From: UBA6170 sp942491385
GTDB taxonomy: Bacteria; Chloroflexota; Anaerolineae; Anaerolineales; Anaerolineaceae
Direction: 5' to 3'
Assembly: GCA_942491385.1 (NCBI GenBank)
Contig: CALOAF010000008.1
Span: 310,001 to 374,000 of the forward strand
DNA: 64,000 nt
Below, piece by piece: positions 26,948 through 34,673 of this stretch. The first letter of the stretch is position 1. Each line of letters begins with the position of its first letter. A program made the translations under genes and the position numbers. The notes beneath the pieces are model-generated. The model searched no databases. It was not told where the DNA came from and saw only the letters and a program-made list of their open reading frames with translations.

Positions 26948-27046
26948 GGAGGCTTAGAAGCGGACATATAATTGGTCGCTTACCCTAAATGGGAAAGTGT
27001 TCGTGGAGCCTAGAAGTGAAACCGGCCCAATTATGCCGTTTTTTTT
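26948..27046 (+). ncRNA. Candidate structured leader RNA, copy C
   Basis: Third element, most similar to copy B. Helix P2 is CGGACA (26961-26966) / TGTTCG (26998-27003), kept by a G-U pair. The pseudoknot TCGCTT (26976-26981) / AAGTGA (27014-27019) is also kept through a G-U pair, and CCC/GGG forms the inner hairpin near 26983-26993. The terminator CGGC (27023-27026) / GCCG (27035-27038) with eight T residues is shorter than in B. GGAG (27047-27050) follows at once, then the ATG at 27056. Changes that preserve pairing in three copies support a real RNA fold. Confidence 0.75.
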
Positions 27047-27055
27047 GGAGTAATA

Positions 27056-27229
27056 ATGATCCCAGAACATCGGAAGAAAATTAGTTATTGGCAAGATGGA
27101 TGTGCATTTTTTTTAGAGAGAAAATTTATGGATAGTCAATACCTATTAAAAATTTTCAGCACAGGAAAGTTTAGAAGAGTCGAACCCAAAATTATTAAAA
27201 AAAATTTATTATTTGCTCACAGGAAGTAA
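27056..27229 (+). CDS. Small unknown ORF, possible remnant of a regulator gene
   Basis: A 57-codon frame starting at an ATG with GGAG five bases upstream, directly after leader RNA copy C. It occupies the position that the response regulator holds after copy B. The product is basic, includes YLLKIFSTGKFRRVEPKIIK, and has no recognised domain. After the stop another frame reads TSWVYHIKTILRKTK, which faintly recalls winged-helix sequence, so this may be the wreck of a longer regulator gene. The evidence is weak; a genuine small protein is also possible. The start is supported by the ribosome site only. Confidence 0.35.
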   Translation: MIPEHRKKISYWQDGCAFFLERKFMDSQYLLKIFSTGKFRRVEPKIIKKNLLFAHRK

Positions 27230-27355
27230 TACTTCATGGGTTTATCACATAAAAACAATTTTGAGAAAAACAAAAAATTCAATGCGGAAATTTATAATGT
27301 TACTTATATCAATTATCGTTCAAAGGCAATTAATTTATAGAAAAAGGAGATTATC

Positions 27356-28096
27356 ATGTCATCCATATTAAGGAAATTATTCAATTTCTTACCAAAATTT
27401 TTTACATTACTTGGCGCAATCAGTATTACTATTGCGATGTTGTTTTCGATGGTAAATATCCCTGTTCAGGCAAATGAGGCTGAACAAAGGAAAATAGAAA
27501 ACAATCAGAACAATTTTGTCAATTACTCTGGAGAAACAAGGTCTATTTTCGCTGATTTTCCAGACAGTATTCCCTCAACCCCTACAGTGGAAGCACCAAC
27601 TCCGACAACTGTAGGACCCTCGCCAACAGTGGAAGCACCAACTCCGACAACTGTAGGACCTTCTCCAACAGTGGAAGCACCTACCCCAACCGTAGAAGTA
27701 CCCACTCCAACAGTAGAAGCACCCACTTCAACAGTAGAAGCACCGACACCAACAAATGTGCCGCCTACACCAACTGTTGAATTACCTACACCAACAAATA
27801 TACCTCCAACGCCAACAACTGTAGTGCCATCTCCAACAGTGGATGCGCCAACACCGACTCCAGGAGATCCAACATTAACACCAGAAGCTGATGAAACACC
27901 TGATCCAACTGATCAACCGACTTTACCGCCTCCCACGAGTAATGATCCACCAACGGTATTAATCCCTGTTACCGGAGCGGAATTAGGAAGCATGAATCCA
28001 ATGCTAAGGTTCCAGTCAATCATGTTCAATCTAGGTTTGGGTTTCCTTGGTTTGGGGCTAGTTCTTCAATCTTTGCGGAAGCGATTAGTTTTCTAA
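27356..28096 (+). CDS. Pro/Thr-repeat surface protein with LIPVTG sorting signal, copy 2
   Basis: A 246-residue paralogue of the protein at 25872. It has the same signal peptide pattern (LLGAISITIAMLFSMVNIPV, then QANEA) and Pro/Thr repeats of the form PTPTVEAP and PSPTVEAP across about residues 72-180. The C-terminus is also shared: TVLIPVTGAE, the helix FNLGLGFLGLGLVLQSL, and a basic tail RKRLVF. The ribosome region AAAGGAGATTATC is nearly identical to the copy 1 region. The repeat units differ from copy 1 (VEAP and TVGP instead of DIP and DVP), so the stalk diverges faster than the ends. It is a likely sortase substrate; function is unknown. Confidence 0.82.
   Translation: MSSILRKLFNFLPKFFTLLGAISITIAMLFSMVNIPVQANEAEQRKIENNQNNFVNYSGETRSIFADFPDSIPSTPTVEAPTPTTVGPSPTVEAPTPTTVGPSPTVEAPTPTVEVPTPTVEAPTSTVEAPTPTNVPPTPTVELPTPTNIPPTPTTVVPSPTVDAPTPTPGDPTLTPEADETPDPTDQPTLPPPTSNDPPTVLIPVTGAELGSMNPMLRFQSIMFNLGLGFLGLGLVLQSLRKRLVF
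27574..27870 (+). repeat. Pro-Thr coding repeats in surface protein 2
   Basis: In-frame tandem units of 24-36 bases encoding PTPTVEAP, PTPTTVGP and PSPTVEAP blocks. Two neighbouring units around 27598-27670 are almost identical, suggesting recent unit duplication. Confidence 0.82.
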
Positions 28097-28110
28097 ATTT
28101 AGAATATGAA

Positions 28111-28143
28111 AACCCCGGACCGTTCAATTCCGGGGGTTTTTCT
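28111..28143 (+). terminator. Rho-independent terminator after surface protein 2
   Basis: Stem AACCCCGGA (28111-28119) / TCCGGGGGTT (28129-28138) with a loop of about nine bases and a following T run, starting 14 bases after the stop codon. Confidence 0.85.
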
Positions 28144-28144
28144 T

Positions 28145-28822
28145 TTAAGAGCTGATTCGAACTCGTTGATCTTGAAAATCAATTAATTCTTCAATCCCGA
28201 TTCCTGAGACCGGAAATGCTTGAATGAATAATCTACCCCAGGATGGCTCACCTCCTCTTTCAATACAAGTCTGAATAACCAGGCTACCCTCCTCCGTATA
28301 AACTTCCATAAATAAATCAACAGCACTAAGAATGCGGTTTGAGTCTTTCAAATCCACAAAATTCGAATATGGACTATTTGGTGATAAGGCTTGATACGAA
28401 AGGATTTTCTCAACTTTGTAAAGTTTATATTCTTTGTTAGCAGTTACTAAAACAATCAAATCATTTTCTTGCAAGTATGTGAATGATGAACCTGCTAAAT
28501 GGTTATGAGCTAAAAGTCCGATTGAACCATATTGTTTCGATAATGAAAATTCGGTAATAACATCGGGTTCATTTGAGACAAAATCTGGTCTCCCAATGGG
28601 TTGTTGGGTGATTGGTAAATTAAAATGGTTCGGAGCGATCATGCCAACAAATTGATTTCCAATTCTTTTGTTGGTTACACTCTTGATAAATTGATTAAAT
28701 TTAATGAAATTGATGGAATGAAATTTTATATTTACTGTTTCATGAGAAAGGTTTGCATCTGCTGTAACAGGAATTATCTCACCAGAGAGATAGGGAAATA
28801 AACGAAGTCGTGCTAAAAACAA
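28145..28822 (-). CDS. Sortase-like domain protein, N-terminus uncertain
   Basis: About 225 residues. The C-terminal half has the sortase layout: His in GSIGLLAHNHLAG, a strand pair with YLQENDLIVLV, Cys in LVIQTCIERGG, and Arg in SWGRLFIQAF. The N-terminal part shows no clear signal peptide or anchor. The frame begins with a TTG at 28822 and a stop lies three codons upstream, so either a TTG start is used or the 5' end has been lost. A hydrophobic VTFNFSLICF in another frame just upstream hints at a frameshifted signal. It converges on surface protein 2, next to the sortase locus. Catalytic activity is inference. Confidence 0.6.
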   Translation of the reverse strand: MFLARLRLFPYLSGEIIPVTADANLSHETVNIKFHSINFIKFNQFIKSVTNKRIGNQFVGMIAPNHFNLPITQQPIGRPDFVSNEPDVITEFSLSKQYGSIGLLAHNHLAGSSFTYLQENDLIVLVTANKEYKLYKVEKILSYQALSPNSPYSNFVDLKDSNRILSAVDLFMEVYTEEGSLVIQTCIERGGEPSWGRLFIQAFPVSGIGIEELIDFQDQRVRISS

Positions 28823-29062
28823 ATAAGACTAAAATTGAAAGTAACTATTTTCTCATAAATAAGCATCCAAAACAGCAAACAAATAATTTAGTTAGAATTT
28901 ATCGGAAAAGAATTGTTCTTTGAAGTCACCTTGCATTTCTGTCAGGTGAAATTTGAGGAAAAAAGGCATAAATTACTGAAAAGAAAGAATCAGGAACCAA
29001 TTTCAGGCATGGTATAATTTTGAAAATAAATTCCTAATGTTTTTTCGCCAAGGAGATTTTTA

Positions 29063-29809
29063 ATGTCTGGTCATTCCAAGTGGTCTACAATTAAGAGGAA
29101 AAAAGGTGCAGCAGACGCAAAAAGGGGTAAGGTTTTTACTAGGGTCACACGAGAGATACTCATGGCAGCCAAAGAGGGTGGAAGTGATGTTTCTGCGAAT
29201 GTAAGATTACGACTCGCTGTTGATAAAGCCAAGGCAGTCAATATGCCAAAAGACAACATTGAACGAGCAATAAAAAGGGGATCAGGTGAGTCAAAAGAAG
29301 GGGCATACGATGAAGTTATGTACGAAGGTTATGCTCCTCATGGAATTGCAATCATGATTGAATGCCTGACAGAAAATCGTAATAGAACAGTTGCTGATGT
29401 TCGACATATTCTCAATCGAGCCAATGGCACCATGGGTGAGCAGGGGTCGGTAAGTTGGCAGTTTAATCGCGTAGCTTATTTTGCATTCCCTTGTGAAGGG
29501 AATGACTTTGATAAAGTTTTTGAGATTGCCCTGGATGGTGGTGCTGATGATGTTACGAATGATGATGAAACAATTGAAATTTTTGCAGCTGTAGAAAACT
29601 ATAAATCAATCAGCGATCTGTTGCTCAAGTCTGGCATTTCTCCGGAAGATAATGAACTCAGAATGATTCCAAACCAGGAAATCGAACTAGCGACTGACCA
29701 GACTGTACAAGTATTGAAAGTGTTGGAAGCATTAGAAGAATTAGATGATGTTGTCAATGTATTCTCCAATCTGAAGATTACTGAAGAAGCCATGGAGGCA
29801 ATGGAGTAG
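29063..29809 (+). CDS. yebC: YebC/PmpR-family translation or transcription factor
   Basis: A 248-residue protein starting with the family signature MSGHSKWSTIKRKKGAADAK, followed by NVRLRLAVDKAKAVNMPKDN, YEGYAPHGIAIMIE and the GSVSWQFNRVAYF segment. The length is standard. YebC proteins were annotated as DNA-binding regulators, and some members are now linked to ribosome function at proline stretches. A GGAG ribosome site precedes the ATG, and an extended -10-like TGGTATAAT lies at about 29011-29019. It leads an operon with ruvC, an rRNA methyltransferase and ruvA, the common yebC-ruvC-ruvA neighbourhood. Confidence 0.93.
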   Translation: MSGHSKWSTIKRKKGAADAKRGKVFTRVTREILMAAKEGGSDVSANVRLRLAVDKAKAVNMPKDNIERAIKRGSGESKEGAYDEVMYEGYAPHGIAIMIECLTENRNRTVADVRHILNRANGTMGEQGSVSWQFNRVAYFAFPCEGNDFDKVFEIALDGGADDVTNDDETIEIFAAVENYKSISDLLLKSGISPEDNELRMIPNQEIELATDQTVQVLKVLEALEELDDVVNVFSNLKITEEAMEAME

Positions 29810-29818
29810 ACCCATTCC

Positions 29819-30310
29819 ATGAATCTAGTATTGGGTATCGATCCAGGAACTGCCACCACTGGATTTGGGTTGATTAGAGAAAATGATATAGGGTTAGAAG
29901 TTGTTGAGTACGGTGTGATCTCAACACCGCCAGATTTACCCATGGAAAAAAGACTCCAAATTATCTACAAAAAATTACTAGAATTAATTGATTTTCATGA
30001 ACCAGAATCTTGTGCGGTAGAGAAATTATTCTTTCAACGCAATGTAACCACTGCCATCAGTGTTGGTCAGGCAAGGGGTGTAATTTTATTAGCGCTGGCT
30101 GAGAGAAATGTGAGATGCGCTGAATATACACCGTTGCAAGTAAAACAGGCAGTTACCGGGTATGGAGTTGCTAACAAGAAACAAGTTCAAATGATGGTTC
30201 AGGCATTACTGAACTTACATGATATTCCAAAACCGGATGATGCAGCTGATGCTTTGGCAGTTGCTATTTGTCATGCGCATAGCAGAAAATTTACAGATTT
30301 AGAATTATAA
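29819..30310 (+). CDS. ruvC: Holliday junction endonuclease RuvC
   Basis: A 163-residue resolvase. The catalytic acids are visible: Asp in LGIDPGTATTGFG, Glu in CAVEKLFFQRN, and the Asp pair in KPDDAADALAVAICH. The enzyme cuts four-way DNA junctions after RuvAB branch migration. It starts nine bases after yebC and is followed immediately, with no gap, by the rRNA methyltransferase gene. Confidence 0.93.
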   Translation: MNLVLGIDPGTATTGFGLIRENDIGLEVVEYGVISTPPDLPMEKRLQIIYKKLLELIDFHEPESCAVEKLFFQRNVTTAISVGQARGVILLALAERNVRCAEYTPLQVKQAVTGYGVANKKQVQMMVQALLNLHDIPKPDDAADALAVAICHAHSRKFTDLEL

Positions 30311-31114
30311 ATGATCACGAGTACTTCAAACTTAAAAATAAAATTTATCCGGAAATTACGGAATAAGAAATTTCGGGATGAAAATGAACTATTCTATATT
30401 GAAGGTCCGAGGATCATTTCCGAAGCCTTTCATCAAAATTGGAAATTTGAACAGGTATTTTATTGTAACGAATTGATAAATGATCAATATTCAAAACAAT
30501 TAATCGGTAAAATTCTCGACACGGATTGTGAGTGTATCGAAGTTGATAAAAAAGTGTTTGAATCATTTTCCATTAAAGATGGTCCGAAAGGGTTGGCAGC
30601 CGTATTACACCCGATTTCCTGGGGTTTGGAGCAAGTTAGTAAGAATTCTGGTTTGTGGGTTGGACTTGATAGGATTCAAGATCCAGGTAATTTGGGAAGT
30701 ATAATGCGAACCATAGATTCTGTAGGAGGTTCAGGGATTATATTAATCAATCAATGCACTGACCCTTTTGATATTACCTCCATCCGAGGGAGTATGGGAG
30801 CAATTTTTTCTTTAAAAATTATCAAGACAGATCACGTTACTTTTTTGCAACGAATGGCTGGAAATGAAATTCCGGTTGTAGGAACAAGTGATAATGCTGA
30901 AAATGATTATCAAGCTATTACCTACAGAAATGATATGATTTTATTAATGGGTAGTGAACGTGAAGGATTGTCAGATTCATTGATATCAGGTTGTGATCCA
31001 CTGGTTCGTATTCCGATGGTGGGTAAAAGTGATTCACTCAATCTTGCAGTAGCGACATCAATTTGCCTGTACGAAATATTTAATCAGAACAGAAAAAGCG
31101 AGAGAAAAAAGTGA
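30311..31114 (+). CDS. SpoU/TrmH-family RNA 2'-O-methyltransferase
   Basis: A 267-residue SPOUT methyltransferase. The N-terminal substrate-binding domain (about 1-100) begins with ITSTSNLKIKFIRKLRNKKF and contains LFYIEGPRIISEA. The catalytic knot carries the three SpoU motifs: LDRIQDPGNLGSIMRT, ILLMGSEREGLSD, and VRIPMVGKSDSLNLAVAT. This is the RlmB/TrmH-like layout, so an rRNA ribose is the likely target, but the nucleotide cannot be assigned. It lies between ruvC and ruvA; its stop overlaps the ruvA GTG start as GTGA. Confidence 0.87.
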   Translation: MITSTSNLKIKFIRKLRNKKFRDENELFYIEGPRIISEAFHQNWKFEQVFYCNELINDQYSKQLIGKILDTDCECIEVDKKVFESFSIKDGPKGLAAVLHPISWGLEQVSKNSGLWVGLDRIQDPGNLGSIMRTIDSVGGSGIILINQCTDPFDITSIRGSMGAIFSLKIIKTDHVTFLQRMAGNEIPVVGTSDNAENDYQAITYRNDMILLMGSEREGLSDSLISGCDPLVRIPMVGKSDSLNLAVATSICLYEIFNQNRKSERKK

Positions 31115-31689
31115 TTGCATCAATTCAGGGTAAGATAATTCAGAAAGGTATCGATAACATTGTCATTAATCTAAATGGCCTTGGGGTTCAGGTGTTTGTA
31201 ACCAAAGAAACTTCTGAAATTGCAAATATTGGCGATGTAAAATTTTTCCATTGCCAATTAATCGTCAGAGAAGACTCATTAACTTTATTTGGATTCGAAA
31301 ATGAGATCGAAAAAGTGTATTTTAATCTCCTATTGGGGGTTAATGGGGTTGGCACCCGTTTAGCGCTTTCCATCATTTCATTTTTATCTGTTGATGCCAT
31401 CAATCGAGCAGTTTCAGCTGAGCAATTTGAGGTCTTTGCGCGTGTACCCGGAGTAGGGAAAAAGACAGCACAAAAAATTGCCATTCATTTACAAGGAAAA
31501 ATAAATACAGACTCAAATATTATTGGATTGAAATCATCTGTACCGGATGTGGATATAGAAGTATTAGAAGCATTAACCACGCTTGGATATAGTGTGATTG
31601 AGGCTCAGTCAGCTTTACAATTTATACCAAAAGATGGCCCCAAAGATATTGAAGAAAGACTAAGAATTGCATTGCAATACTTTTCATGA
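31111..31689 (+). CDS. ruvA: Holliday junction DNA helicase subunit RuvA
   Basis: A 192-residue protein with a GTG start overlapping the upstream stop. Domain I is an OB fold beginning MIASIQGKIIQKG. Domain II has two helix-hairpin-helix motifs, including LLLGVNGVGTRLALSII and FARVPGVGKKTAQKIA. The C-terminal domain III (about 150-192) has the LGYS and A-x-x-A patterns that contact RuvB. No ruvB follows in this window; it must lie elsewhere if the system is complete. The 372 bases after it contain no supported gene. Confidence 0.92.
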   Translation: MIASIQGKIIQKGIDNIVINLNGLGVQVFVTKETSEIANIGDVKFFHCQLIVREDSLTLFGFENEIEKVYFNLLLGVNGVGTRLALSIISFLSVDAINRAVSAEQFEVFARVPGVGKKTAQKIAIHLQGKINTDSNIIGLKSSVPDVDIEVLEALTTLGYSVIEAQSALQFIPKDGPKDIEERLRIALQYFS

Positions 31690-32061
31690 ATCTTCTGTTA
31701 ATTTGATTAACTTACTAATTGTATAAGTGGAAATTTTGAAAAATTGTTTCTACTTGAACTAGACTTTTTATTGCCTTTCAGGTATGATTTTATATTAGGT
31801 TTTCTAAAAAAAATGAAAGTGAGCATTCATATGCAAGGGTTTAGAAAGCAGAAAAATAGCCTTCATCGACAAAAAGCTGTTAATGATCCTAAACATATCG
31901 AACGAAATCAACTCCCAAATATAAAATATATTTTCACCATCAGTCAAATTCAATATCTCATTATGATTTATTAATAAATTTAGTATTTAAAATCTAATAT
32001 TTTTAGGATTTCTTTCAATAATTATCGCGGATTATCAAGGAAAAATGCTTTTGGAGGGTAG
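31690..32061. other. Intergenic stretch between ruvA and atpA
   Basis: About 372 AT-rich bases. One plus-strand frame of 76 codons (31744-31974) has no ribosome site and no recognised domain. I see no Fo-ATPase gene, no terminator with a convincing T run and no promoter with two good boxes, although transcription of the atp genes should start here. GGAGG just before 32062 is the atpA ribosome site. Confidence 0.5.
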
Positions 32062-33720
32062 ATGACACAACCAGGTAAGAATTTTACAGAAGAATTTTTA
32101 AACAGAATAGATAAATTTGAAACAACTTATGAAATTCGATCTGTTGGAACTGTGACTGAAGCAGGAGATGGAATTTGCCAGGTAGATGGTTTAGCAGATA
32201 TCCGTTCTCAGGAATTGGTTCAATTCGAAAATGGAATTATCGGAATTGCATTTAACTTGGAAACCCAATTTGTCGGAGTCATTATTTTAGGAGACTTTTC
32301 AAAAATTTCAGAAGGAATGAATGTCTACTCGACCGGAAGAATCGCATCAGTCCCTGTTGGAGATGGTTTGATTGGCAGAGTTGTTAACGCTTTAGGACAA
32401 CCGATTGATGGAAAAGGCTCCCTCAGTTTTGAGGAGTATCGTCCGATTGAACGCATTGCACCAGGTGTTGTAGACCGCCAGGATGTAGATACACCGGTAC
32501 AGACGGGCATTATCACCATTGATGCACTTATTCCGATTGGACGTGGACAACGTGAATTAATTATAGGTGATCGCCAAACCGGTAAAACAGCTATTGCAAT
32601 TGATACGATACTCAATCAAATAGGAAAAGAACTGACTTGTATTTATGTAGCCATTGGTCAAAAGAAATCTGCTGTTGCTCGAACTGTGGCACTTTTAGAA
32701 GAATATGGCGCAATGGACCATACAATTGTCGTGGTGGCATCTGCGGATGAATCAGCAGCATTACAATATATCGCGCCATATTCTGGTTGTGCGATTGGTG
32801 AGTATTTCATGGATTCAGGTCGGGATGCATTGATCGTTTATGATGACCTTAGTAAACATGCCTGGGCATATCGCCAGGTCTCTCTTTTATTACGTCGGCC
32901 ACCAGGACGTGAAGCTTACCCTGGAGACTTATTCTATCTACATTCCAGATTGTTGGAACGCGCGTCGAGACTCGCAACTCACTATGTGATTGTGGCTAAA
33001 AATCTTGAGGGGAATGCCACCGAGAAGGACGCAACAAATGGAATTGTGTATAAAGGTCCCCAAGCTCTTGAGTTAGCAGAAAACGCCTACCGAGATTTAA
33101 AGAATAATGAAGAATTCAAAATTATGACAGTGCAAGGAACAGGTGGATCATTGACCGCTCTACCTATTATTGAAACATTACTCGGAGACGTATCCGCTTA
33201 TGTGCCTACAAACGTAATTTCAATCACTGATGGGCAAATTTACCTTGAATCGAATTTATTTAACGCAGGTATTCGACCTGCAGTAAACGCCGGTATCTCA
33301 GTTTCAAGGGTCGGTGGTTCTGCGCAAACGAAGGCTATGAAACAAGTAGCCAATCGTTTACGATTGGATATGGCAGCATTTCGTGATTTAGCTGCATTTG
33401 CCCAATTTGGTGCAGATCTAGACAAAGCAACACAAGATCAGCTAAATCGCGGGCTACGTTTGCAGGAAGTACTCAAACAACCCCAATATGAACCGATGGA
33501 TCTGGAAGACCAGGTGATTACATTATTTGCGAGTGTGAATGGGTTTGCCGATAAAATAAATTTAGAAAGGGTAAAAGATTGGCAGGATGGCCTTATCAAG
33601 TATTTGGAGAATACTTATCCTGAAATTCCAAAAGACATAGCTACAATAAAGAGAATTTCGGAAGATACGGATAAGAAACTTCGAGAAGTCATTCCTGTCT
33701 ATAATTCAACCTGGATATAA
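32062..33720 (+). CDS. atpA: F1-ATPase alpha subunit with extra insertion
   Basis: A 552-residue alpha subunit, longer than the usual 500-515. The P-loop is GDRQTGKTAIAIDT (about residue 170), followed by AIGQKKSAVARTV, YDDLSKHAWAYRQ and the arginine-finger region ISVSRVGGSAQTKAMKQ. The extra length comes mostly from an insertion of about 40-50 residues between LLERASRLA (about 295-303) and GTGGSLTALPIIET (about 359). Most bacterial alpha chains have only a short loop there. A GGAGG ribosome site precedes the ATG. It heads atpA-atpG-atpD-atpC without the Fo genes or atpH. Confidence 0.94.
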   Translation: MTQPGKNFTEEFLNRIDKFETTYEIRSVGTVTEAGDGICQVDGLADIRSQELVQFENGIIGIAFNLETQFVGVIILGDFSKISEGMNVYSTGRIASVPVGDGLIGRVVNALGQPIDGKGSLSFEEYRPIERIAPGVVDRQDVDTPVQTGIITIDALIPIGRGQRELIIGDRQTGKTAIAIDTILNQIGKELTCIYVAIGQKKSAVARTVALLEEYGAMDHTIVVVASADESAALQYIAPYSGCAIGEYFMDSGRDALIVYDDLSKHAWAYRQVSLLLRRPPGREAYPGDLFYLHSRLLERASRLATHYVIVAKNLEGNATEKDATNGIVYKGPQALELAENAYRDLKNNEEFKIMTVQGTGGSLTALPIIETLLGDVSAYVPTNVISITDGQIYLESNLFNAGIRPAVNAGISVSRVGGSAQTKAMKQVANRLRLDMAAFRDLAAFAQFGADLDKATQDQLNRGLRLQEVLKQPQYEPMDLEDQVITLFASVNGFADKINLERVKDWQDGLIKYLENTYPEIPKDIATIKRISEDTDKKLREVIPVYNSTWI

Positions 33721-33740
33721 CGGGATAAGGATCATTTTTC

Positions 33741-34640
33741 ATGAGTTCAGCTCGCGAGATGCGGTTAAGAATAAAAAGTATTAAGAACTTATCACAGGTT
33801 ACTCGTGCCTTACAAACTGTGAGTGCCAGTAAAGTGCGTAAATCCATGCAAGCGATGAATGCTACCAGTGCGTATGCCGAAAAGGCGATGCAAGTATTAG
33901 TACATTTAGCCCGGCAACCTGGACATCAAATGTTACACCCTCTGTTGGCAGAGAGACCCAATATCCATAAAACATTGTGTATTTTAATAACGAGTGATCG
34001 GGGACTCGCAGGATCTTATAATGTTAACATTGTTAGGAAAACGCTAAATTATTTTGAAAATTTTGATACTCCTGTTTCCTATGTCGCAGTGGGCAGGAAA
34101 GGTCGGGATATGTTAGTGCGTAGGAGGAAAAAAGTTATTGCTGATTTTAGTCAAATCCCGACACCGCCGCGGTTCAATGATGTTTCAGCGATTGGATGGT
34201 TGGTTGTTGATGATTTTTTAGAGAAAAAATATGATCAAATTTTTGTTGCGTATACCCAATTTGAAAGTATGCTCTCACATGTGCCAGTTGTCAGAAGAAT
34301 ACTACCATTATTTGTGGAAACAGATGAGGATAACGACCTATACCAACGTAAAGATAAAGCAAAAAAATCAACAGGTGTGTACTCGTACGAACCTGGACAA
34401 ACTGAAATATTAGATGAAATTGTCCCGCGATTTACTGCCTTGCAGATTTACCAGTCGATTTTAGTTGCTCAGGCTAGCGAGAATGCAGCCAGAATGATAT
34501 CAATGCAGAACGCGACAGAAAATGCTTCAGAATTAATCTCTATTTTGCAGCTTGATTACAACAAAGCCCGTCAGCAGAGTATTACAAACGAAATGCTGGA
34601 TATTGCTGGTGGGGCAGAAGCTCTTTCACAGTCAAAATAA
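33741..34640 (+). CDS. atpG: F1-ATPase gamma subunit
   Basis: A 299-residue central-stalk subunit. The N-terminal helix shows REMRLRIKSIKNLSQVTRAL and VSASKVRKS. The middle domain has ITSDRGLAGSYN, and the C-terminal helix has ENAARMISMQNATENASEL with the final NKARQQSITNEMLDIAGGAEAL. Length and ends match the family. It couples proton-driven rotation to alpha/beta catalysis. It lies 20 bases after atpA and 33 bases before atpD on the same strand. Confidence 0.94.
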   Translation: MSSAREMRLRIKSIKNLSQVTRALQTVSASKVRKSMQAMNATSAYAEKAMQVLVHLARQPGHQMLHPLLAERPNIHKTLCILITSDRGLAGSYNVNIVRKTLNYFENFDTPVSYVAVGRKGRDMLVRRRKKVIADFSQIPTPPRFNDVSAIGWLVVDDFLEKKYDQIFVAYTQFESMLSHVPVVRRILPLFVETDEDNDLYQRKDKAKKSTGVYSYEPGQTEILDEIVPRFTALQIYQSILVAQASENAARMISMQNATENASELISILQLDYNKARQQSITNEMLDIAGGAEALSQSK

Positions 34641-34673
34641 ATTCAATCTTCTTAAATTACCGGAGAAAAATAA

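Noticed and set aside
26094..27870. Regular short repeats that could look like a CRISPR array or minisatellite
   Set aside because: Units are in frame, lack unique spacers, and encode Pro/Thr repeats inside secreted proteins.
31744..31974. 76-codon frame before atpA that might be an Fo or AtpI relic
   Set aside because: No ribosome site, no hydrophobic pattern of AtpI or Fo subunits, and composition like the surrounding AT-rich DNA.
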